Shown: in pieces, positions 15,675-22,820 of the stretch
How the letters are laid out: each line of letters begins with the position of its first letter
Numbering within the stretch: the stretch's first letter is position 1
Source: Caryophanales bacterium
GTDB taxonomy: Bacteria; Bacillota_I; Bacilli_A; RFN20; JAISJY01
NCBI GenBank assembly: GCA_031261365.1
Contig: JAISJY010000090.1
Span: 1-24,853, forward strand
Reading direction: 5' to 3'
Length of the DNA: 24,853 nt
Translations under genes and position numbers: made by a program
The notes under the pieces: generated by a model
Database searches by the model: none
The model's input: the letters and a program-made list of their open reading frames with translations, nothing else
What the model was told of the DNA's origin: nothing

Positions 15675-16439
15675 TTACTTTTTAGGAATAATGACTTGAA
15701 TATTATGTTCAGCAAAAAATGTTAAATAATTATTAGAAAGATTAGCTGTTGTAATTATAATATCAATATCTTTAACACTTATAGAATTAGCCAAAAAGAT
15801 TTCATCTATTTTACTATGGTCAATTAATAAGACTTTTGTTTTAGAATTGTCTGCCATTTTCTTTTTAATTAAAGACTGTTCAATAGAGGCTTCTGTTATT
15901 CCTTTTTCTAAAGAAAACCCTCTACAAGAAAAGAAATATATATCACAATTAAACTTTTCCACATATTTAATCGCATCAATACCTCCTGTTGAATTAGTCA
16001 TTTTAGTTACTTCACCTGGAATAATATATGTTTTAGCATTAGTCTTATATGATAAAAGTTGTCCATTTCCTAATCCATTGGTTACACAAGTTAAATTTTT
16101 AAATTGGTTAAGGAGAATAATTATTTGAGCCACAGTTGAAGAAGCATCAAACATAATTGACATACCATCTTTAATAAACTTTATAGCCTCTAAACTCATT
16201 AACCTTTTTTCTTCAATAAAAGTTTGCTCTCTAATAACAAAAGAAGATTCATTACTTTTACTATCAGCAATACTAGCCCCTCCATGAACTCTTTTAATTA
16301 AACCTTTTAATTCCATTGAAGCTAAGTCTCTTCTAATGGTTGGTAAAGAATAATTTACTTTTTTTGATATTTCATCTACTGTTAAATAACCTGATGTTTT
16401 TAATAAGCCATATATGATATTTTGTCTTTCTTCTAACAT
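15675..16439 (-). CDS. DeoR-family transcriptional regulator
   Basis: A 254-residue sugar-sensing regulator. Residues 3-52 form the winged-helix domain with the family signature ERQNIIYGLL, then LPTIRRDLASMELKGLIKRVHGGA. The rest is the DeoRC sugar-phosphate sensor with DASSTVAQI near 97-105. The start chosen is ATG 16439, with AGAGG six bases upstream. An in-frame ATG at 16466 lies between the -10 box and the predicted transcript start, so it cannot be in the mRNA. It is transcribed divergently from the SGNH-esterase operon and probably controls it through the shared region; fucO downstream may be a further target. FucR of E. coli belongs to this family, but that identity is not shown here. 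Confidence 0.92.
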   Translation of the reverse strand: MLEERQNIIYGLLKTSGYLTVDEISKKVNYSLPTIRRDLASMELKGLIKRVHGGASIADSKSNESSFVIREQTFIEEKRLMSLEAIKFIKDGMSIMFDASSTVAQIIILLNQFKNLTCVTNGLGNGQLLSYKTNAKTYIIPGEVTKMTNSTGGIDAIKYVEKFNCDIYFFSCRGFSLEKGITEASIEQSLIKKKMADNSKTKVLLIDHSKIDEIFLANSISVKDIDIIITTANLSNNYLTFFAEHNIQVIIPKK

Positions 16440-16467
16440 TTGATACCTCTGATTGTTTTCGCTCATA

Positions 16468-16496
16468 ATTATAACTAAAAATGATTAAAATGTCAA
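16468..16496 (-). promoter_or_regulatory. Consensus promoter of deoR
   Basis: On the minus strand a perfect -35 TTGACA (16496-16491), a 17-base spacer and a perfect -10 TATAAT (16473-16468). The predicted start is near 16461, so the leader to ATG 16439 is about 21 nt and contains the AGAGG ribosome binding site. Confidence 0.85.
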
Positions 16497-16517
16497 TATT
16501 ATGTTCAAAAATTGACA
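16491..16517. promoter_or_regulatory. Dyad spanning both divergent -35 boxes
   Basis: TGTCAAT (16491-16497) and ATTGACA (16511-16517) form a seven-base inverted repeat with a 13-base gap. It contains the -35 boxes of deoR and of the second operon facing each other. It is a good candidate for DeoR-type control of both directions, although two opposed -35 boxes would by themselves give most of this symmetry. Confidence 0.45.
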
Positions 16518-16539
16518 AAGGAATAAAGAAGAGTAAAAT
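16512..16539 (+). promoter_or_regulatory. Promoter of the second sugar operon
   Basis: A perfect -35 TTGACA (16512-16517), a 16-base spacer and -10 TAAAAT (16534-16539, 5 of 6). The predicted start is near A16546, giving a leader of about 24 nt with GGGAGG at 16556-16561 before the ATG at 16570. Confidence 0.75.
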
Positions 16540-16569
16540 TATAGTAAGAAAAGGCGGGAGGAAAAGCGA

Positions 16570-17832
16570 ATGCGAAGAAAAATGTTAATACTCTGTTCTA
16601 TTTTTTTAGCAGGGTGTACTACAAATAGTAGTTCAAGTTCCATAGATAGTACAAGTATTTCTAGTGTAATTACTTCTACAAGCAGTGAATCAAGCGAGAA
16701 AGAGAGTTCAATTGATATGAGTTTATTTCCAAATTATATTGAAGACTATGAAGATTTAGATTATGAATTTAGTGATAAAGAAAAAAGTGATCCATTTTGG
16801 TTAGGCAATGTTATCTATAATGAAACAGTTTTAATGGTAGAGAAAAATGGTATTATTAGTGGAACTTTAAAATATGCTCCTAAAAAGATATTAGCAGTTA
16901 GAGACCATACTTGGCAAAATGTTTATGATAATTCTACTTATACTATTGAAGGTAAAAAGATAATTGCAACTTCAACAATTCCTCATTTACAAGAAGAAAA
17001 CTTAGTGGGCGATAATATTCCTTTACCTTATAGAAAAGTAGAAAGTATTGCTAATGTTTTAACGGATTATGTTTTAATGGGAGGAGCAGTTTATACTGAA
17101 TCTCCTTTTTATTATGGTAACCAAGTCAATGTATCTTATGTTTATGATGTTAATGATATTGATTTAGAAAGTTATCCAACAAATGAGGTTTCTTCTTTTC
17201 CCAAAGCAGTTGCCAAATTAACAAATAAAGAAACTTTAAGAATATCAGCTCTAGGTGATTCAGTTTTAGAAGGATGTTCTTCTTCTAGTATGTTTAATCA
17301 TGAACCTTTTTTACCTAACTTTATGAATCTAACTAAAACAATATTAGAAGATAAATATCAAACTTCTGTTGTTCTAAATAACTTATCGGTGGGTGGTAAA
17401 GAATCTAATTGGGGAGCATCTCCAACTCAAATTAATGCTCTTAAAAATAGTAATCCTGATTTAGTATTCTTACATTTTGGTATCAATGATGCAGGTTCTA
17501 GAGTTCCTAATTCTTCATTTAGAGATAATATGGAGTTTATTGTTTTATCTTTATTAGAAGACAACCCTAATGTTGAAATTGCTTTATTAACTTTCTTTAG
17601 TCCTAATCCTCAAGTATATGACACTGATTTATTAGATAAATATCAAGGAAGATTAGAAACTATGGCTAAAAATAATGCAAGGGTTCAAGTTATGGATTTA
17701 TATAAAATGAGTAAAGATTTGTTATTAGATAAAAGATATGAAGATTTCACCGCTAATGGTATTAATCACCCTAATGATTATACAAGTAGATTATATTTAC
17801 AAGCTATTTTAAGTAAGTTATATAAATATTAG
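16570..17832 (+). CDS. SGNH/GDSL-hydrolase lipoprotein, probable carbohydrate esterase
   Basis: A 420-residue lipoprotein (lipobox FLAGC, Cys16) with a Ser/Thr-rich linker (17-48). Residues about 75-205 form a beta-rich N-terminal domain, a two-domain layout seen in CE2-like esterases. The SGNH domain starts near 222: block I ALGDSVLEG with nucleophile Ser231; block II glycine in SVGGKES (275); block III GIND with Asn306; and block V NGINHPND with His400. The usual block V Asp four residues before the His is Asn396 here. It probably removes acetyl or similar groups from a glycan at the cell surface before cleavage and uptake. It is the first gene of the operon, with a strong GGGAGG site. Confidence 0.85.
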   Translation: MRRKMLILCSIFLAGCTTNSSSSSIDSTSISSVITSTSSESSEKESSIDMSLFPNYIEDYEDLDYEFSDKEKSDPFWLGNVIYNETVLMVEKNGIISGTLKYAPKKILAVRDHTWQNVYDNSTYTIEGKKIIATSTIPHLQEENLVGDNIPLPYRKVESIANVLTDYVLMGGAVYTESPFYYGNQVNVSYVYDVNDIDLESYPTNEVSSFPKAVAKLTNKETLRISALGDSVLEGCSSSSMFNHEPFLPNFMNLTKTILEDKYQTSVVLNNLSVGGKESNWGASPTQINALKNSNPDLVFLHFGINDAGSRVPNSSFRDNMEFIVLSLLEDNPNVEIALLTFFSPNPQVYDTDLLDKYQGRLETMAKNNARVQVMDLYKMSKDLLLDKRYEDFTANGINHPNDYTSRLYLQAILSKLYKY

Positions 17833-17844
17833 AAAGGAAAAAAT

Positions 17845-19215
17845 ATGAAGAAAACAAATTATGTAGTGTTGGGTTTATCAGTGTTTTTATTATCAGGATG
17901 TATTCCTCCACCTCCTAGTAGTGCTATTGATAATAGTGAGGAAGTTAGTTATTCAGTTCCAACAAGTGAAGAGATTGATTATAATGTTGTTGATACTTTG
18001 TCAATAATGATTCCACAAGGCAATTCCAATGAGACAACAATGATTGATTCTGCCATCGTGGGCTTTAATGACATTTATCCGAATGTTACTTTTGAAAAGA
18101 AGTATCTATCACATGCTAATTATGAATCAACAGTCCGAAACCAATTTATTGCCAATACCTTACCAGATATTGTTTGGTCTAATTCACCAGATTTCTTATT
18201 CTTAGTTGATAAAGGTATTGCTTTACCTTTAAATCCTTATATCAACAATGCTATTGAGCAAGGAGAGTTTGATTTAGAAAGAGATTTTTATACTCAATTT
18301 CTAGATATGGGTAAAAAGGGAGCAAATTATTACTGTATTCCAAGAAGTCAAGATAGTGTAGTAACCTTTTATAATAGAGATTTAATTAGAAAGGTGGGGG
18401 GGGACGACTTACTAGCATATATTCAAAATGGTTGGACTTGGGATGATTTCTTAGTTGTTTGTGATGCGGTTAGAAAGTATCAAAACAATTTAAACAGATT
18501 TGATTATTATGCTGTTGATATGAATATTACAGGTTGGTTATCAGTTAGTTATCCTATTTTAAGGTCTTTCGGTGGTGAAATATTAAATAGTGAAGGTGAA
18601 CTTGTTATAGATTCAGCTGAAACAAGACAAGCTTTAAATGTTGTTCATGAAATGGTTACAAAAGGTTATGCTGTTTCTTCTGGTCAAACTAGTGGTTCAT
18701 CTTTTGAAGTTGGGACAAGTGCTTTCTTATTTCAAAGTGCTGCTGTTTCTTTGTTTTCTGAAAGAGCCGCTTTAAAAGGAAAAATTGATATAGTTTCTTT
18801 TCCTAGATTAGGACCAACACCAAAAATTGGAGCAGGTATTGCAGGATATACAATTAATTCAAAATCTACTAGAAAAGATTTATCATGGGCTTTTATTCAA
18901 CATTTAATATCTTATGAAGGACAACAACAAATGGCAGATGGTGGTTTAGTTTTACCTTCAATTAGAAAAGATTTAACTGACCCAGAAACTGCAAATTGGT
19001 TAAAAGGTTGGGATGATTTCAATATGGATGCTTACTTATATGGCAGTGAATATAAAATAACTGCTGAGTTCTTGAGTTATGTTGATACAAAATATAAATC
19101 TGGTTTAGATTTAGCAACTAATGATTTATTTAATAATGTTTCAAATAAAGATAAAGATGTGGAACAATCATTACAAAAAGGTATTTTATTATTCTTAGAA
19201 GAACTAGAACAATAG
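17845..19215 (+). CDS. ABC sugar-binding lipoprotein (CUT1), second system
   Basis: A 456-residue family 1 solute-binding lipoprotein: lipobox LLSGC, Cys19, with a short Pro/Ser linker. Typical features are TLSIMIPQGN as the first strand, an NTLPDIVWSNSPDFLFLVDKG-like hinge region, and VVTFYNRDLIRKVG where family members have FYNKdlfkkaG. AAAGGA (17833-17838) lies six bases before the ATG. A run of eight G (18396-18403) sits inside the gene in the codons for VGGDD. It feeds the two permeases that follow; the ligand is unknown. The TAG stop is one base before the next ATG. Confidence 0.92.
   Translation: MKKTNYVVLGLSVFLLSGCIPPPPSSAIDNSEEVSYSVPTSEEIDYNVVDTLSIMIPQGNSNETTMIDSAIVGFNDIYPNVTFEKKYLSHANYESTVRNQFIANTLPDIVWSNSPDFLFLVDKGIALPLNPYINNAIEQGEFDLERDFYTQFLDMGKKGANYYCIPRSQDSVVTFYNRDLIRKVGGDDLLAYIQNGWTWDDFLVVCDAVRKYQNNLNRFDYYAVDMNITGWLSVSYPILRSFGGEILNSEGELVIDSAETRQALNVVHEMVTKGYAVSSGQTSGSSFEVGTSAFLFQSAAVSLFSERAALKGKIDIVSFPRLGPTPKIGAGIAGYTINSKSTRKDLSWAFIQHLISYEGQQQMADGGLVLPSIRKDLTDPETANWLKGWDDFNMDAYLYGSEYKITAEFLSYVDTKYKSGLDLATNDLFNNVSNKDKDVEQSLQKGILLFLEELEQ
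18396..18403 (+). repeat. G8 homopolymer within the binding-protein gene
   Basis: Eight consecutive G occur in an otherwise AT-rich gene, encoding Val-Gly-Gly (GTG GGG GGG). Gain or loss of one base would frameshift the protein near residue 186. Such tracts drive phase variation in some surface genes. Confidence 0.9.
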
Positions 19216-19216
19216 T

Positions 19217-20116
19217 ATGAAATTTAGTGCAAAGACATTTGTTAAAAAGAATATAAACGGTTGGTTATTTAACCTTCCTTTATTTATTGGCTTATTAGTA
19301 TTTACTGCTATACCAATGGTGATGTCTTTGTTATATTCGTTTTATGAAACAGATGGTATAACTGCTATTCCGGTGGGGTTTGCTAATTATATTAGAATAT
19401 TTACCCTCCATGATTCTCAATTACCAAGAATACTCTTAAATACCATTATTTATACTTTAATATCTATACCTTTAAACTTAGTGCTTTCCTATTTGTTAGC
19501 AGTTTTATTAAACACTAAAGTCAAAGGTCTTGGTATTTTTAGAGTTGTTTATTATTTACCTGTTATTATTCCGGGTGTGGTTGCAGGTTTATTATGGAAA
19601 GATATTTATGATAATACTTATGGTATATTTAATAAAATATTATCTTTCTTTGGTATTGCTCCACAGACTTGGTTTTCTGATGCTAAGACGGCAATGGCAA
19701 GTTTGTTATTAATGAATGTTTGGGGTATTGGAGGAGGAATGATATTATGGTTGAGTGCTTTTAAGAATATTCCTGCTCAATTATATGAAAGTGCCAAGTT
19801 AGATGGGGCAGGTCCTATTAGAAGATTTCTGCACATTACTATTCCTTTATCAACTCCGATGATTTTCTTTAATGTTATTACTTCAATTATTGGAACTTTA
19901 CAATATAATGGTACTTTAACTTTTGCTGGTAGGGCCGGAAGAGGTCCTGATGATTCCTTATATATGTATGGGGTTAAAATATACAATGAAGCATTTGTTA
20001 GAAGTAATGTCGGTTATGGTTCGGCTTTATCATGGGTTTTATTAATTGTGGTCGGTTTGATTACTTTAGTATTGTTTAAGACTAGTAAATGGGTCTTTTA
20101 TGGAGAGGATAGTTAG
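19217..20116 (+). CDS. CUT1 ABC sugar permease, MalF/UgpA type, second system
   Basis: A 299-residue permease with about six membrane helices, the first at about 16-38 (ending FTAIPMVMSLLYSFY). The EAA loop is LYESAKLDGAGPIRRFLHI followed by IPL. Its ATG is one base after the TAG stop of the binding-protein gene and has only a weak ribosome binding site, so translation is probably coupled. It pairs with the next permease. Confidence 0.93.
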   Translation: MKFSAKTFVKKNINGWLFNLPLFIGLLVFTAIPMVMSLLYSFYETDGITAIPVGFANYIRIFTLHDSQLPRILLNTIIYTLISIPLNLVLSYLLAVLLNTKVKGLGIFRVVYYLPVIIPGVVAGLLWKDIYDNTYGIFNKILSFFGIAPQTWFSDAKTAMASLLLMNVWGIGGGMILWLSAFKNIPAQLYESAKLDGAGPIRRFLHITIPLSTPMIFFNVITSIIGTLQYNGTLTFAGRAGRGPDDSLYMYGVKIYNEAFVRSNVGYGSALSWVLLIVVGLITLVLFKTSKWVFYGEDS

Positions 20117-20117
20117 T

Positions 20118-21005
20118 ATGGCTTCACAAACATTAATAGATAGTAATAAAAAGGCACGCATTTGGAATTATTCAAAAGTGGGTGTTATTTATTTAGTATG
20201 TATTATTATTGGAATTATTTTAGTATTTCCTTATACTTTTATGGTTTTTAAATCTTTAATGACCAGTGATGAAGTTATAAATCCTAATGTTGTTTTCTTT
20301 CCTAGTAATCCTCAATGGAAGAATTATTTAGATATATTTACCGCAGATGGAGGGGCTTATTTAAAAGCTTTAGGTAACTCCTTAATAGTTATATTATTTA
20401 ATGTTATTGCTATTCCTATCAGTGCTTCAATAATTGCTTATTCTTTTGCTAAATTAAAGTTTTTTGGACACAAAATAATGTGGGTCGCGATGATGTTAAC
20501 AATGTTTTTACCAGGTGTTGCAACTCAGATACCTTTGTATGTTATGTATGCTAAATGGGGCTGGTTAGACAGTTTGTTACCTTTAACTATTCCTAATTTG
20601 TTTGGTGGTAGTGCTTTTTATATATTTTTAATTCACCAATTTATGAAAGGTATTCCTCAAGATTTATTAGATGCGGCTAAAGTAGAGGGGGCTAGTGCTT
20701 TTAGAATATATTGGTCTATTGTTTTACCTTTATGTAAACCTGTTTTAATTTATATTATGGTAAGTATATTTATTGCAAATTGGGGTGATTTCTATGGACC
20801 TTTAGTTTATATGTCTTCAAGTGATGCTCCAAGAACTATTGCTTATTATGTTTATTTAAGAGCAATTGAAGGAGATTCGGCTTCTCAATTAGCTCATGTT
20901 AGGATGGCCGCTGGTACTTTTATGACTATTATTCCAGCTATATTGTTTGGTTTATTCCAAAAACAACTGACCGAAGGAGTTGTTATGACAGGACTGAAAG
21001 GATAA
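20118..21005 (+). CDS. CUT1 ABC sugar permease, MalG/UgpE type, second system
   Basis: A 295-residue permease with about six membrane helices. The first, about 23-40, runs into FPYTFMVFKSL, and the EAA loop is LLDAAKVEGASAFRIYWSI followed by LPL. The ATG at 20118 is preferred: GAGAGG (20103-20108) precedes it, and it sits one base after the TAG stop (TAGTATG), the same junction as the preceding pair. An in-frame ATG at 20100 lies inside the upstream gene before that site. No ATPase gene follows. Confidence 0.92.
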   Translation: MASQTLIDSNKKARIWNYSKVGVIYLVCIIIGIILVFPYTFMVFKSLMTSDEVINPNVVFFPSNPQWKNYLDIFTADGGAYLKALGNSLIVILFNVIAIPISASIIAYSFAKLKFFGHKIMWVAMMLTMFLPGVATQIPLYVMYAKWGWLDSLLPLTIPNLFGGSAFYIFLIHQFMKGIPQDLLDAAKVEGASAFRIYWSIVLPLCKPVLIYIMVSIFIANWGDFYGPLVYMSSSDAPRTIAYYVYLRAIEGDSASQLAHVRMAAGTFMTIIPAILFGLFQKQLTEGVVMTGLKG

Positions 21006-21008
21006 ATT

Positions 21009-22820
21009 ATGAAAAAGAAATTATTTTTACTGTTTCCTTTGTTGTTAGTGGGTTGTACACCTGAGATTAAAACTAGTTCAAGCTTTGAAAGTAGTGAAGA
21101 AAGTTCTAGTGCTGAACCAATAATTAGAGTAGAAGATAAAAGAGATATTGATGAGTTTGAATATTCTAATAATTCTTTAGCAATTACCGATGAGTTAGGT
21201 AGGACTATTGCTCCAGCAGGTCAAAGAGACCCTAATCTTTTTGTTGGTATTTTTTATCATATTTGGCATGGTTATCATAATGATACAGGTAAAATATATG
21301 ATAATACAAAATTATTAGCCGAACACCCTGATGATTTATATAACATTAGTGGAACTTCTTTGTCTCCTTTAAACTCTTTTCATTATTGGGGCGAGCCAAT
21401 GTATGGTTATTATAATAGCAGTGACCCTTGGTTAATTAATAGACATATGGAAATGTTAACTCAAGCAGGTATTGATTATTTAATGTATGATTTAACAAAT
21501 GCGGTTATTTACACTCAAGCAATTAATGCTATATTTGAAGAATTAACACTTTTACAAGCTCAAGGATTTAAAGTTCCAAAAGTAGCTTTTTATACTAATA
21601 GTTATAGTGGGCAAACTGTTAAAACTTGTTACAATAATTGGTATAAAGAAGGAAGATATTCTGATTTATGGTTTAGATTTAATGATAAACCTTTAATCGT
21701 GGGTGTTAAAGATGAGTTACCAAGTGATTTAAAAGAAGAGATATTAGATTTCTTTGATTTTAGAGAATCTCAATGGCCTTATGGTTATGGTAAAGATTTA
21801 AAGAACGGTTTCCCTTGGATGGATTGGGATTACCCTCAAAAGAATTATAATGGGACAATTAGTGTTTCTTTAGCTCAACATCAAGGAGCAAGAATGTCAG
21901 AAGGTCCTTTATCAAATTGTGGAAGAGGCTTTGATTATACAACTTATGTCAATTCCAGCGATAAAGTTAATGAGGGGACGAACTTTCAACAACAGTTTGA
22001 TACTGTTTTTAATAGTGGTAAAAAATATACTAATGTTTTTATAACAGGCTTTAATGAATGGATCGCGATTAAAATGCAAGATGGTGAAAGAGTCTTTTTT
22101 GTTGATAACTTTAATGAAGAGTATTCTCGGGATGTAGAAATGAATGTTGGAGGGTATGGTGATAATTATTATTTAGAAATGATTAAGAATGTTAGAAGGT
22201 TTATGTATAGTGAATCTGAACATTATATTTATGAAACTAGTGATATTGGTATAAGCACAAGTGAGGAAGAGGCTTGGGCAAGTGTTTCTAGTAAGTATTT
22301 AGATTTTGTTGGAGATGCTAAAGCTAGAAATTATATTTCAGCAGATAAGGTTAATTATTTAGCTGATGATACTAATAGAAATGATATTAAAACAACTTAT
22401 GTTTCTCATGATGCTGATAATTTATATGTTAGAGTAGAAACAAAAGAGAATATTACAACTCATACTACTAATGATTTGAAATGGATGAACCTTTTAATTA
22501 GAACAGATTTTAAGGAAGGTAAAGAAAGTTTTGGAGGTTATGATTATATTATAAACCGAAAGCCTAGTGCTGAAATAACTTCTGTTGAAAAGTATAATTC
22601 ACTTTTGAAATGGACAAGTGAAGGTGAAGCTAGTATTAAAGTAGAGGGCAAAGTTATCATGTATAGCATTCCTTTATCTCTTATTGGTTTAGATGCTGAA
22701 AACTTTCATTTAGAGTTAAAAGTATTAGATAATGTTTTTCAAACAGGAGACTTCTATGATACTTATATTTATGGTGATTCTGCTCCTTTAGGAAGGTTAG
22801 GGTACTCTTATGGATATTAA
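21009..22820 (+). CDS. GH99/GH71-like glycoside hydrolase lipoprotein with DOMON/CBM9-like C-terminal domain
   Basis: A 603-residue lipoprotein (lipobox LLVGC, Cys16) with a Ser-rich linker to about 36. Residues about 76-405 look like a GH99/GH71-type TIM barrel: NLFVGIFYHIWHGY (76-89), SFHYWGEPMYGYYNSSDPW (123-141), GIDYLMYDLTNAV (154-166), FRESQWP (251-257), FPWMDWDYPQ, and TGFNEW (346-351) holding a likely catalytic-site Glu350. Residues about 440-603 are a beta-rich DOMON/CBM9-like domain ending in a PLGRLGYSY tail. AAAGGAT precedes the ATG, three bases after the previous stop. It probably cleaves a polysaccharide outside the cell for the adjacent importer; substrate and exact CAZy family are not known. 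The paralogue follows directly with an 11-base overlap. Confidence 0.72.
   Translation: MKKKLFLLFPLLLVGCTPEIKTSSSFESSEESSSAEPIIRVEDKRDIDEFEYSNNSLAITDELGRTIAPAGQRDPNLFVGIFYHIWHGYHNDTGKIYDNTKLLAEHPDDLYNISGTSLSPLNSFHYWGEPMYGYYNSSDPWLINRHMEMLTQAGIDYLMYDLTNAVIYTQAINAIFEELTLLQAQGFKVPKVAFYTNSYSGQTVKTCYNNWYKEGRYSDLWFRFNDKPLIVGVKDELPSDLKEEILDFFDFRESQWPYGYGKDLKNGFPWMDWDYPQKNYNGTISVSLAQHQGARMSEGPLSNCGRGFDYTTYVNSSDKVNEGTNFQQQFDTVFNSGKKYTNVFITGFNEWIAIKMQDGERVFFVDNFNEEYSRDVEMNVGGYGDNYYLEMIKNVRRFMYSESEHYIYETSDIGISTSEEEAWASVSSKYLDFVGDAKARNYISADKVNYLADDTNRNDIKTTYVSHDADNLYVRVETKENITTHTTNDLKWMNLLIRTDFKEGKESFGGYDYIINRKPSAEITSVEKYNSLLKWTSEGEASIKVEGKVIMYSIPLSLIGLDAENFHLELKVLDNVFQTGDFYDTYIYGDSAPLGRLGYSYGY

Noticed and set aside
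15503..15715. 70-codon minus-strand open frame overlapping the end of deoR
   Set aside because: No ribosome binding site, no protein-like composition, and it runs through the terminator; a non-coding RNA or 3' UTR explains the region better.
16440..16466. deoR start at 16466
   Set aside because: It lies between the -10 box and the predicted transcript start and has no ribosome binding site.
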